This document shows positions 1 through 6,782 of a stretch of DNA of 26,271 nt, in pieces (position 1 is the first letter of the stretch; every line of letters begins with the position of its first letter). The stretch covers positions 1 through 26,271 of the forward strand of contig JAUDYN010000025.1 in the NCBI GenBank assembly GCA_030407005.1, written 5' to 3'. The stretch comes from Desarmillaria ectypa (Eukaryota > Basidiomycota > Agaricomycetes > Agaricales > Physalacriaceae). The position numbers and the translations under genes are program-made. The notes beneath the pieces are model-generated. The model saw nothing but the letters and a program-made list of their open reading frames with translations. It searched no databases and was not told where the DNA came from.

Positions 1-946
1 TCCTGCACCAGCAAAGAGAAGACTTCTACCCTGGTAAGGGTGATAGCCTTGTTGATATGCCCAACTGTGTGGTGGCAAGTCAGGCAGGGGTTTTAGTCTT
101 GCAACCAGAGTGTCAGGGGGGTAGGTAGTCAGGAATATTTTCATATTCTTGGGCATATCCCTGCCCATAGTAACCTGTATTGTAGATAAATGTATTGTAA
201 CTGGGTCCTTGTCTCAGTCTATTCCTCTCTTGTGATCTCCAATCACCATAACTGTTGTAGAGAGCATTCTAGCTCCCTCTGCTCATCCTCATTTTGGGCT
301 CAAAGCCCTGGTAATATATATCTGACAGAGAGACAAAATATGTCACACTCTCTGTTGGCATGTATCCAGACATAAACTATGGCATTTGGGTTGGGACCCT
401 GGATGGGGTTCCCTCAGTTGAGTGCCAACCACTCATCCATGTCAGGTCTGGGCTTGTCCCAGAGCATTCTTGATTCGATGTCACGATGTTGAATTTCCCA
501 GGCAGTGGCCCTGAAGGGGCTGAATAGCCTTTGATTGACCTTGGAGAGGTTGGGCCATGTGTAGTCTGCTCCATTTGTATTGAATGAGTCATTGGGGGCA
601 GTGGAAGCAGGCAGGGTCAGGGCATCGAGCTCCCCATTGGACTTATTAGAGAGGTTGATAACAGGGAGGAAGGTGGTGGAATTGGTCCCTCCTTGGGGCC
701 AGTTGTTTTCATGGGCCCAGGGCCCATAGGGGTGGTTCTGATCCATTCTGGGATTGTTGGGGTGTCGGAGCCCATTATAGGACCCATTGGAGGAGGGGGA
801 GTGAGATTAGGGAGGCATTTGCCAGTTGTGCAGGTGAAGGGTGGGGGTTGCGGGATGGGGATGGGGAGGGCTGGGGTAAGGGGGCAGGGCATCCTCAATC
901 TCAACCCAAATGTGCCATGCATATTCCTAGGCTGGGGTGGGGGTGG
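1..946 (-). pseudogene. Element D, decayed ORF1 and gag (distal segment)
   Basis: This is the minus-strand counterpart of about 4070-5060 in element A. An uninterrupted 110-codon stretch at 746-414 matches the C-terminal half of ORF1 in A, with shared blocks HPYGPW, DYTWP, TAWEI and MDEWLALN. The overlapping gag frame can be followed at 592-377 (the WMSG block) and towards position 1, where the nucleotides match the gag segment of A around GYHPYQGGSLLFAG. The LPPY-type motif of ORF1 is still readable near 870 (PPPY in A). Both frames carry stops and small indels, so neither is functional. CpG is nearly absent while the equivalent part of A is CpG-rich, which fits methylation-driven decay. The copy continues left of the window. 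Confidence 0.85.
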
Positions 947-2405
947 TGATGTGCTTGGTAACGGTGAGTGACAAAAGAATTAGGGAATGGCAATGAACAC
1001 TAATCACACTAAACCTCTTACTACTCTACACTTAATCACCAATATTGAATTTGGGCAGTTTTGAGTATGATGGAAGCACTCTGCAGACTTCAATAATCAA
1101 GTACAATTGTCTTAAAGATGTTTTATTTGTTACTAGTGAGTTTATACAAAGTACTACTTGTACTAGTGGGGTGGGTAAGATACAATTGGATGAGAGTGAC
1201 TTGGTTTGAGCTACTGCGCTCATTCTGACTGAAATGGCTTCAGGCTGGTGGCACTCTTGGCCCTATACTGCTTCCTACAAGTGATAAACACTTGACCAGT
1301 CGCACTCTTGGCTGACTAGTGGTGCTCTTGATCTAAGAATAAACTGATGGCACTCTTGGCCCTATACTGCTTCCTACAAGTAATAAACACTTGACCAGTC
1401 ACACTCTTGGCTGACTAGTAGCACTCTTGGCCTAAGAATAAACTATAACTCTGAGAACTTTGCTTGAACTAACTTCAAAACACTCCGGACCTTTGCAGGA
1501 CACAACAGTGACTCTAATGGACTTCAATTCAATGCAATTCTATGGGTGACTTAGCGACTATTAATCACTTCATCGAGGTTAAGCACAAAAGCCTTTAGTT
1601 GGGGACACCAGTTACTACCAGTGAGGGCTCAACTGCAGGGATGGCTTGCCTGCTTTGCACGAGCACCCATCCCACTACTTATATACTACTGAGGCAGAAC
1701 TATAAATATCATCTAGGTATAGGGTATATTGGTAAGGATTTCTTGGCTAGTCATGAATAATGGTGAATAATCACACAATAGTCGGTCTAGTCTGTTTTCT
1801 TTTCAAATATTCGGTCTAGAGACTCCACAGTTGGTCTTTCCGCACCCTTGGCACAACTACATGCCCTAGTAACGTGGTTATATGGATATCCAGATATTGG
1901 TGCCTATAACAGCTATCCGATCATGATCGAGGGTGCAGTCCAGCTACACTAGCATCAATCATAAGAGATCTATATTGCAATAGTCAGATCTGGGCTCAAG
2001 GTTAATCCATTCCTAATTTATTTCTAAGTCCTGCTTCAAGATTGCCATGTGACTAGTTATCCTGACTTAGGTGTTTATGCCCAGTCTGGGCTGCCAGTGA
2101 CCGAACTTCATGAGATCTGTGTACTCTGCTCCTGGTTTTTGTGTGCTAGTAGCATCCTTTGTTTGCTAGTGGCTGTATTTCACTTAGTTCTGCTAGCATT
2201 GGAGTTACTAGTCTGGCTGGCTGGTAGATTTAACCCACTAATGGTGTTGCATCTAAGTCCTGGCTCTACCAATTGCTTACTGCTTTTAACTATCAGCTCA
2301 AAGCCTCAGCTATAGTCCTCTATGTATCACTAGTATAGGATAGATGTGCAATAGTATTGTTACAAAATCGCAAAATCTAGGTGTGAATGTGTAGACAGCA
2401 TATCA
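947..2405 (-). mobile_element. X1: 1459-bp element, probable solo LTR, inserted in gag of D
   Basis: It is bounded by TGATGTGC and GCATATCA (near-perfect 8-bp terminal inverted repeat, LTR-like TG...CA). The flanking 4-mers are GTGG (943-946) and GCAG (2406-2409); each is one CpG transition from GCGG, so the TSD was probably GCGG. Comparison with uninterrupted gag in A and C confirms the boundaries. The length equals X3 without its insert. The transcribed strand is inferred to be minus from the TATA and AATAAA arrangement seen in X3. No internal retrotransposon genes are present. The copies in this window are the only evidence for the family, and a cut-and-paste element with TG...CA ends cannot be excluded. 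Confidence 0.8.
1251..1444. repeat. Two-copy 99-bp tandem repeat inside X1
   Basis: Units start at 1251 and 1350 (GCACTCTTGG...AATAAACT). Each contains the short motif CACTCTTGG or a close variant three times. The same 99-bp period is present in X2 (7087 and 7186) and, inverted, in X3 (about 14095-14290), so the duplication is ancestral to all three copies. Confidence 0.85.
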
Positions 2406-2842
2406 GCAGGTCGTTCCATCTGGTACCAGAGCAGAACTGCCCATGCATTGTGTGTGTGGGCATTAGAGGGCCCTGGGGTCAGGGGCCTCTCATCATTAGT
2501 TGTCCCCTCTGAGGAGGAGGCAATAGTAAAGTGGGCTCAGGGGTGGACAAGTGGTACTGCCTCTCATTCTCCCAGTCAGGTGGAGGGTAACTCCCGGGGA
2601 AGGACATTTTTGGGGTGTTGAGGTGGTTGGGGTGGGAGTTGTGGGTATCAGGTTCATCTTTGACAAAGGAGGGTTCAGATTTCTTCCTCATATATTAATA
2701 CCATGAGGATGGTGAAGAAGGTGAGGAGTATGGCACTGCCAATTGTGACACCAAGAGAGACAGTTCTTGGTTGTTGTCAGTTTTCTTTGTTTGTCATAGG
2801 GGAATGCTTCTTTTATGGCTGGCATAGGAGAAGCAGTGGGGA
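2406..2842 (-). pseudogene. Element D, decayed leader, ORF1 start and gag start
   Basis: On the minus strand this follows the PBS of D. It holds the remains of the ORF1 membrane segment (a stretch reading VSLGVTIGSAILLTFFTILMV near 2765-2705) and then the gag start. Gag of D is readable as a 70-codon frame from 2691 to 2479 and includes FPGSYPPPDWENER, equivalent to the first residues of gag in A. In D this frame is open upstream to an ATG at 2691; the same frame in A has a stop. The ORF1 frame of D ends early at a TGA just after the membrane segment, at an arginine position in A. X1 splits the gene at 2405/2406. Confidence 0.82.
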
Positions 2843-2855
2843 ATCTTTCAACTAA
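2843..2855 (-). promoter_or_regulatory. Self-primer binding site (PBS) of element D
   Basis: Immediately inside the 5' LTR of D, the minus strand reads TTAGTTGAAAGAT. It is exactly complementary, over 13 nt, to ATCTTTCAACTAA on the minus strand at 14673-14661, located 34 nt downstream of the TATA box (14707-14701) of the same LTR. Both flanking bases mismatch, so the match is exactly 13 nt. The same arrangement with a different sequence occurs in A. Confidence 0.85.
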
Positions 2856-2923
2856 TGTTACATTCTTGTCTATCATGTGACTTGGGATGTAAGCCTTTGG
2901 TCTCTGAGCTGCTTCACATTTGG
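2856..2923 (-). repeat. Element D 5' LTR, inner end
   Basis: This is the 68-bp inner end of the D LTR, ending (minus strand) in ...TGTAACA. It was separated from the remaining 352 bp (14590-14941) by the X3 insertion. The two pieces, counting the duplicated TTGG once, make a 416-bp LTR, the same length as the 3' LTR of C. Confidence 0.85.
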
Positions 2924-3164
2924 TGATATGCTGTTTATGCATTCACACCTAGATTTTGCGATTTTGTAACAATACTATTGCACATCTATCCTATACTAGT
3001 GATACATAGAGGACTATAGCTGAGGCTTTGAGCTGATAGTTAAAAGCAGTAAGCAATTGGTAGAGCCAGGACTTAGATGCAACACCATTAGTGGGTTAAA
3101 TCTACCAGCCAGCCAGACTAGTAACTCGAATGCTAGCAGAACTAAGTGAAATACAGCCACTAGC
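2924..3164 (+). mobile_element. X3, left part (split by element A)
   Basis: It starts TGATATGC at 2924, preceded by TTGG (2920-2923). The other end of X3 at 14589 is followed by TTGG (14590-14593), a perfect 4-bp TSD. The sequence is the reverse complement of the right end of X1. Element A interrupts it at CTAGC (3160-3164). Confidence 0.9.
3160..3164. repeat. TSD of element A, left copy (CTAGC)
   Basis: CTAGC lies directly before the 5' LTR and is repeated directly after the 3' LTR (13367-13371). Removing A and one copy restores continuous X3 sequence that matches X1 and X2. Confidence 0.95.
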
Positions 3165-3180
3165 TGTTACGATTTTTCCG

Positions 3181-3216
3181 TTATCTTATCTTATCCGAGT
3201 CATATCCATGACTCAT
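3181..3216 (+). promoter_or_regulatory. LTR enhancer-like block: three GATA sites and an inverted TGACTC pair
   Basis: TTATCTTATCTTATC (3181-3195) is three overlapping GATAA sites on the minus strand. It is followed by GAGTCAT-ATCC-ATGACTC (3197-3214), a 7-bp inverted repeat whose right arm extends to ATGACTCAT, the Gcn4/AP-1 type bZIP site. The block is retained in the 3' LTR of A, in F and in D. In C the arms are intact and only the final T of the bZIP site is changed. Regulation by nitrogen or amino-acid status is an inference. Confidence 0.6.
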
Positions 3217-3398
3217 CCATCTAATCTAGTCCAGAAACCGACTCGTATCCAGCTATTCGCCGAATACCACCCTCGTTCTCACCAGCTGTCACCCCAGACA
3301 ACTCCCATTGGTTCTATGATCCTCCCGGATCGTCCTACTTCGACACCGTTTGTGCATGGACCGTAGCATTTCATCTAAATATAACGCCGTAAGAATAC

Positions 3399-3406
3399 TA
3401 TATAAA
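3399..3406 (+). promoter_or_regulatory. LTR TATA box (TATATAAA)
   Basis: It lies 34 nt upstream of the 13-nt segment (3433-3445) that pairs with the PBS, so transcription probably starts at or near 3433. The equivalent spacing is 34 nt in F and D and 35 nt in the 3' LTR of C. Confidence 0.8.
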
Positions 3407-3432
3407 CAGAGTATATTAGACCAATGTACTCT

Positions 3433-3445
3433 ATCTCTTGTTTTA
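3433..3445 (+). promoter_or_regulatory. Predicted transcript 5' end / self-primer segment of element A
   Basis: ATCTCTTGTTTTA is the exact reverse complement of the PBS at 3588-3600 and occupies the expected start-site position downstream of the TATA box. In the 3' LTR the matching segment (13212-13224) has one C-to-T change. Confidence 0.8.
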
Positions 3446-3587
3446 ATTAACACTATAAACTCCTTACTCGCACTACACTAAAGACTATTAGCATAGTTCT
3501 CTCACTTGGGTGATCGTTCGAACGCGTAACGGCCCAGAGAGGATCAGCTGACAGTCCCAAGTCACGTGCCCAAGGCGGTGCCTAACA

Positions 3588-3600
3588 TAAAACAAGAGAT
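3588..3600 (+). promoter_or_regulatory. Primer-binding site of element A (self-priming type)
   Basis: TAAAACAAGAGAT directly abuts the 5' LTR. It lacks the TGG that begins PBSs complementary to a tRNA CCA end. It instead pairs perfectly over 13 nt with the predicted start of the element's own RNA (3433-3445); the next base on each side mismatches. Known precedent: Tf1 of fission yeast and the Tf1/sushi group prime reverse transcription with the folded-back 5' end of their own mRNA. Confidence 0.85.
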
Positions 3601-3646
3601 TTCTAACCAACTTTTCTTCTATTACGCTAGCCGTATAGAAGATCTC

Positions 3647-4840
3647 ATGTCCGGAGAAGACAGAAACTCTCAAGAACCCCGAACCGTGTCCCTCGGTGTC
3701 GCCATTGGCAGTGCCATACTACTGTCCTTCTTTACGGTCCTCGCCGTACTTATATATGAGGAAGAACTCCGGGCCTTGCTAAGAAGGCAACCCCGGAGAC
3801 CAGAACCAGAACCCCGTTCCGTCCCGCCCACCACACATGACCTTCCCCGGGGGATACCCCCCGCAAGACTGGGAGAACGAGAGGAACTTCCACTCGTTCG
3901 TCCCCAGGCCCGATTCATTATCGGACCCCCCTCCTCCTCCGAGGAGAGCACTAATTCGCGGGCCCCGTCTCAGGGGATCGCAGAACTTCGGGCTCAGATT
4001 GCCCGAAACGCTCTTGCCTACAACGCGAGAGCCCTCCTCCTCCGGCGCCGGATGGAACGACCCACCGTTGCAATGGAGCAACCAACAATCGGTCTTGAGG
4101 AGACCGAGGAACACGAGAGGGACGTATGGTCTGATGGGGATGAACCCCCGCCCCCATACCCCGGTCCCCCCCCTCATCCAAGAAACCCCGCCCCTCGCCG
4201 ATCCCAGCGAAGGTCCGATTCCTCGTCGCCCGACAGCAACAGCGACAGCAGCAGTGGGTCCAACGGACCCCGACACCCCGACGATCCCGGCATGGATCGG
4301 ACCCACCCCTACGGCCCCTGGAGCCGCGAGCGGTGGCCAAGCGAGGAGGAATTCTCCCTCTCCTCCCTCCCCGTCATCGAAATCTCCGATGACGAGTCCG
4401 ACGATGGCCTCGTCGGAGTCCACACCCAGGCCGCTCCCCAGGCCCCCGACGATCCCTTCAACTCTGACGGGCTCGATTACACCTGGCCAGAACTCTCCGA
4501 CTACGATCGGAGAATATTCGGTCCATACCGGACCACAGCATGGGAAATTCGACGAAGAGACGTCGAAGCCCGAGACCTCTGGGAAGAACCCAGAATGGAG
4601 ATGGATGAGTGGCTCGCCCTTAACAGGGGCGACCCCATCCGGGTACCAATGGAAGGCCCTAGCAACGCCAGGGCCCTCATCGTCAATCACCGGATTCACG
4701 CCAATCGCGACCAGTCAATCTTCGGTCCCGCCGCCGGGGATCGTTTTCCAGGGTTATTACCCAGGACCCCACGGGAGCAACGAGAGCTGGACAGGACCCT
4801 CCAGCATCTCTGGAGGTTGGAGATGGCACGAGAAGATTGA
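3647..4840 (+). CDS. ORF1: predicted single-pass membrane protein with PPPY motif, overlapping gag
   Basis: It is a 397-residue frame starting at 3647, the first ATG downstream of the predicted transcript start. It is open farther upstream, into the LTR, but without an ATG. Residues 14-37 are a clear hydrophobic segment (VSLGVAIGSAILLSFF...) followed by basic residues (RALLRRQPRR), so it probably spans a membrane once. Residues 168-171 are PPPY, the type of motif bound by WW domains of Nedd4/Rsp5 ubiquitin ligases. A basic, Ser/Asp-rich linker leads to a compact C-terminal block (DYTWP...TAWEI...MDEWLALN, 278-326). The last 1004 nt overlap gag in another frame. D and C, though decayed, keep recognisable versions of the membrane segment and the C-terminal block, and A and D match better in this frame than in gag. 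I do not recognise the family. Other possibilities are an ORF1-Gag frameshift fusion or a spliced leader exon for Gag. Confidence 0.65.
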   Translation: MSGEDRNSQEPRTVSLGVAIGSAILLSFFTVLAVLIYEEELRALLRRQPRRPEPEPRSVPPTTHDLPRGIPPARLGEREELPLVRPQARFIIGPPSSSEESTNSRAPSQGIAELRAQIARNALAYNARALLLRRRMERPTVAMEQPTIGLEETEEHERDVWSDGDEPPPPYPGPPPHPRNPAPRRSQRRSDSSSPDSNSDSSSGSNGPRHPDDPGMDRTHPYGPWSRERWPSEEEFSLSSLPVIEISDDESDDGLVGVHTQAAPQAPDDPFNSDGLDYTWPELSDYDRRIFGPYRTTAWEIRRRDVEARDLWEEPRMEMDEWLALNRGDPIRVPMEGPSNARALIVNHRIHANRDQSIFGPAAGDRFPGLLPRTPREQRELDRTLQHLWRLEMARED

Positions 4841-6353
4841 GGAGGAAGAGCCTCAATACAATACGTTTACCTACGATACAGGTTACTACGGAGGGATGGA
4901 ATACCACCACCCTCAATACGAAATCTATCCGGGTTACCCACCGGATACCCCGGTCGTAAGCCCACAACCACTTCCCGACTCACCCCCTCATCATAAGGTG
5001 CATCACCAAGGATACCACCCTTACCAGGGTGGCAGTCTTCTCTTCGCAGGGGCAGGAGAAGAAATGGAAGCAGAAGGACCGCCGGCAGGAAACGCCACCA
5101 CAGGGGCATCAAGGAATCCTGCTACGGCAGAAGAAACTCGGCAGCAGATGCGAACCGAGTTACAGGAAAAAGAGCAGCGCATAGCGGAGATGCGTAACGA
5201 GCTCGACAAGGAGGACGCCGCCCGTAAGACACTGGCGGATTATCTCCGAGCCCAAGAGCGGGAGAAGGAGCCGAAAAGAGGAAGACCGCCGGGACCACCA
5301 AGAGGGTACCCGGGGTACAGGCCGGATCGATTTTCGATCCCAAGACCGCCCCCTGGTCAGGGACCTCCTGACCCAATCCCGAACCCAGTCGGGAATGCGG
5401 CCGCTGATGCCCCCTATCTGGGCATCAAGCCGACCCTCGTCAAGGTCCCCGCCCCGTTCAAAGGGGACCATGACGACATTGAACGCTTCATAGGCGATTG
5501 CATCGCCTATTTTGAAGTGTTCAGACACTATTTCCAGGTGCCGTCGCACCTGGTATTATTCGCGACATCCCACTTCGAGGGTGCCGCCAAGGACTGGTGG
5601 GTCTACAAGAGACCCGAATACTGGGTAGGCGATGCCTTTGACGGCACCGCTGCCCATTTCTGATACCCCGACTGGGCCGACTTTGTCGACCTAGTCACAA
5701 GACAATTCCGAGATCCGGCGATCGAGGAAATCCACGAGAAGTGCATGTTCGACCTGCGCATGGGAGCACAGCCCGCCTCCCACTACTTCCAGAAGCTGGA
5801 AGAAGAAGCAAAGCTAGCAGGCCGGAGATCTGACGAAGCGGAAAGAGGCGCGATGGTAAAGGCGGTACGACTAGGAGTTCCTAGTTCGTACACCACCTTT
5901 ATCTCAAATATGGGAGTGAGCATTCCGCGCTCATACCCAGAGTGGAAGGAACGCATTCTTCGAATGTATGAAGAGAGACAGCGGAAGTGGGTCTTTGACC
6001 AGACCACAAGTACGCCACGGGACGGCCAGAAGCAGGGCCCACGTCCCCAACAACAGCAACCCAGCGGCAAGAACACCGCTGGGGCGACAAGTCCCTCGGC
6101 TCCAAAACCGAGTGCTGGGAGTGGAGGGGCCGGTCGCGATGCTGGAACCGGTAAGTGGACGACGTACGGAGGGGCGGGGAAGCTCATGGACATAGACCGA
6201 CAACGAGCGGAGGGGCGCTGTTTCAGGTGCGACCAAAAGGGTCACCTGAGCAGAGATTGCCCTACAAGAAAAGAGAAGAACGTAGTGAGATACGTGGGGC
6301 CCACTGACGCAGTGGTGCCAAGCACCTCCAAGATAGAGGAGGTAAAAGAGTAG
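3837..6353 (+). pseudogene. gag: gag of element A (one in-frame TGA)
   Basis: It is an 838-codon frame with a single TGA at 5661-5663 (codon 609). C has CAC at the aligned codon, and CGA is the likely ancestor in A. The start at 3837 is chosen because MTFPGGYPPQDWENER aligns with the equivalent Met in C and D. In order: a long proline/serine-rich region that overlaps ORF1; a conserved GYHPYQGGSLLFAG segment (about 396-409); a charged coiled coil (about 433-475); the retrotransposon Gag capsid-type domain from about 535, including FKGDHDDIERFIGDC and AAKDWW; and a CCHC zinc knuckle (CFRCDQKGHLSRDC, 6219-6260). The product should form the particle shell and bind RNA. With the TGA unsuppressed, only an N-terminal fragment lacking the knuckle would be made. 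It ends at TAG 6351-6353, inside the frameshift hairpin. Confidence 0.9.
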
Positions 6354-6385
6354 GGCGTCAAGGGTTCGATTCCCCTTGCATGCCC
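6342..6385 (+). promoter_or_regulatory. gag-pol junction: putative -1 frameshift site and bulged hairpin
   Basis: The gag frame reads GTA AAA GAG TAG, and pol continues in the -1 frame, which is open from 6308. A hairpin begins at the G of the stop codon: 6353-6358 pairs with 6380-6385 and 6359-6364 with 6373-6378, with one bulged C (6379) and an 8-nt loop TTCGATTC. The distance from AAA to the stem is about 5 nt. The same context, frame relation, bulge and loop occur in C (17470-17513) with compensated lower-stem pairs. The slip site is not a canonical X XXY YYZ heptamer, so the exact mechanism is uncertain. Confidence 0.7.
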
Positions 6386-6782
6386 AAGTCTCAAGGTGTG
6401 TCCTCGGTTGCCGCGGGTCGGACTAATTACTATGAAAACAGAACATTATCTAAGAAAAATATATCAATGACTTCACCGAAGCCGAAGACCAAGAAAGAAT
6501 CATCAAAAAAAAACAACAGGTACGTCATACTACTAGAAGACGCTGACACCAATATCTGTAGTGACCAATCCCGAACCTCCGACGAACTGGAGCGGGACTT
6601 GCCAAGTGGTGTTGGCGCCGCAACAAAGTCCAACGAGCAGTGCTCACCGGATACGCCGCTGAGCGCACAGCGACGAGCAGGGACCAGTAGGTGGGACTCC
6701 TCCGGGACTTCCAGAAGTCCGACCGTCCCAGTACCCGCTTCGAGCAGCGGGGCAAGCTCACCAGTTCCGCCAGGGTCGGCGG
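6347..6782 (+). pseudogene. pol: pol of element A, N-terminal part (interrupted by X2)
   Basis: It is in the -1 frame relative to gag and open from 6308; the start used here is the presumed slip site. An ATG at 6380 is the first in this frame, but in C the aligned codon is TTG, which argues for frameshifting rather than re-initiation. The roughly 145 codons are a Ser/Thr/Pro-rich linker with one conserved block, NRYVILLEDADTNICSD in A and NRYVILLSEADTDICSD in C, and no recognisable enzyme domain. X2 begins at 6783. Removing X2 and one GCGG restores the same reading frame into 8494, so the insertion is the only break here. The linker sits between the Gag knuckle and protease and may contain a processing site. 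Confidence 0.8.
6779..6782. repeat. TSD of X2, left copy (GCGG)
   Basis: GCGG before X2 is repeated at 8490-8493 after it. The uninterrupted sequence in C (GGTTGGTGGAGGACC) confirms the empty site. Confidence 0.9.

Larger units (their letters stand above)
3165..3587 (+). repeat. Element A 5' LTR (423 bp)
   Basis: It begins TGTTACGATTTTTCCG and ends CCTAACA. It carries a triple GATA repeat, an inverted TGACTC pair and a TATA box, and its length is identical to the 3' LTR and to solo LTR F. Differences from the 3' LTR are concentrated at CpG sites: six are losses in the 3' copy and one is a loss in the 5' copy (3492). Confidence 0.96.

Noticed and set aside
2049..2315. 88-codon frame in X1, repeated at 8133-8399 in X2
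   Set aside because: It is present only because the X copies are similar. Several of the differences between X1 and X2 change the residue, it runs antisense to the inferred LTR transcript, and nothing in it is recognisable.
3566..3646. Upstream extension of ORF1 into the LTR with a GTG start
   Set aside because: GTG initiation is not expected in a fungal mRNA. The first ATG is at 3647, and the extension would translate the PBS.
3779..4699. 306-codon minus-strand frame opposite gag/ORF1 of A
   Set aside because: It is a shadow of GC-rich, stop-poor gag DNA and has no recognisable domains. Other minus-strand frames over 3670-6245 are rejected for the same reason.
6354..6387. tRNA 3' half: GGTTCGATTCC resembles a B box and T-arm
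   Set aside because: No matching acceptor strand, anticodon arm or A box is found upstream, and the same segment in C has a changed lower stem. It is better explained as the gag-pol hairpin, though descent from a tRNA fragment is not excluded.
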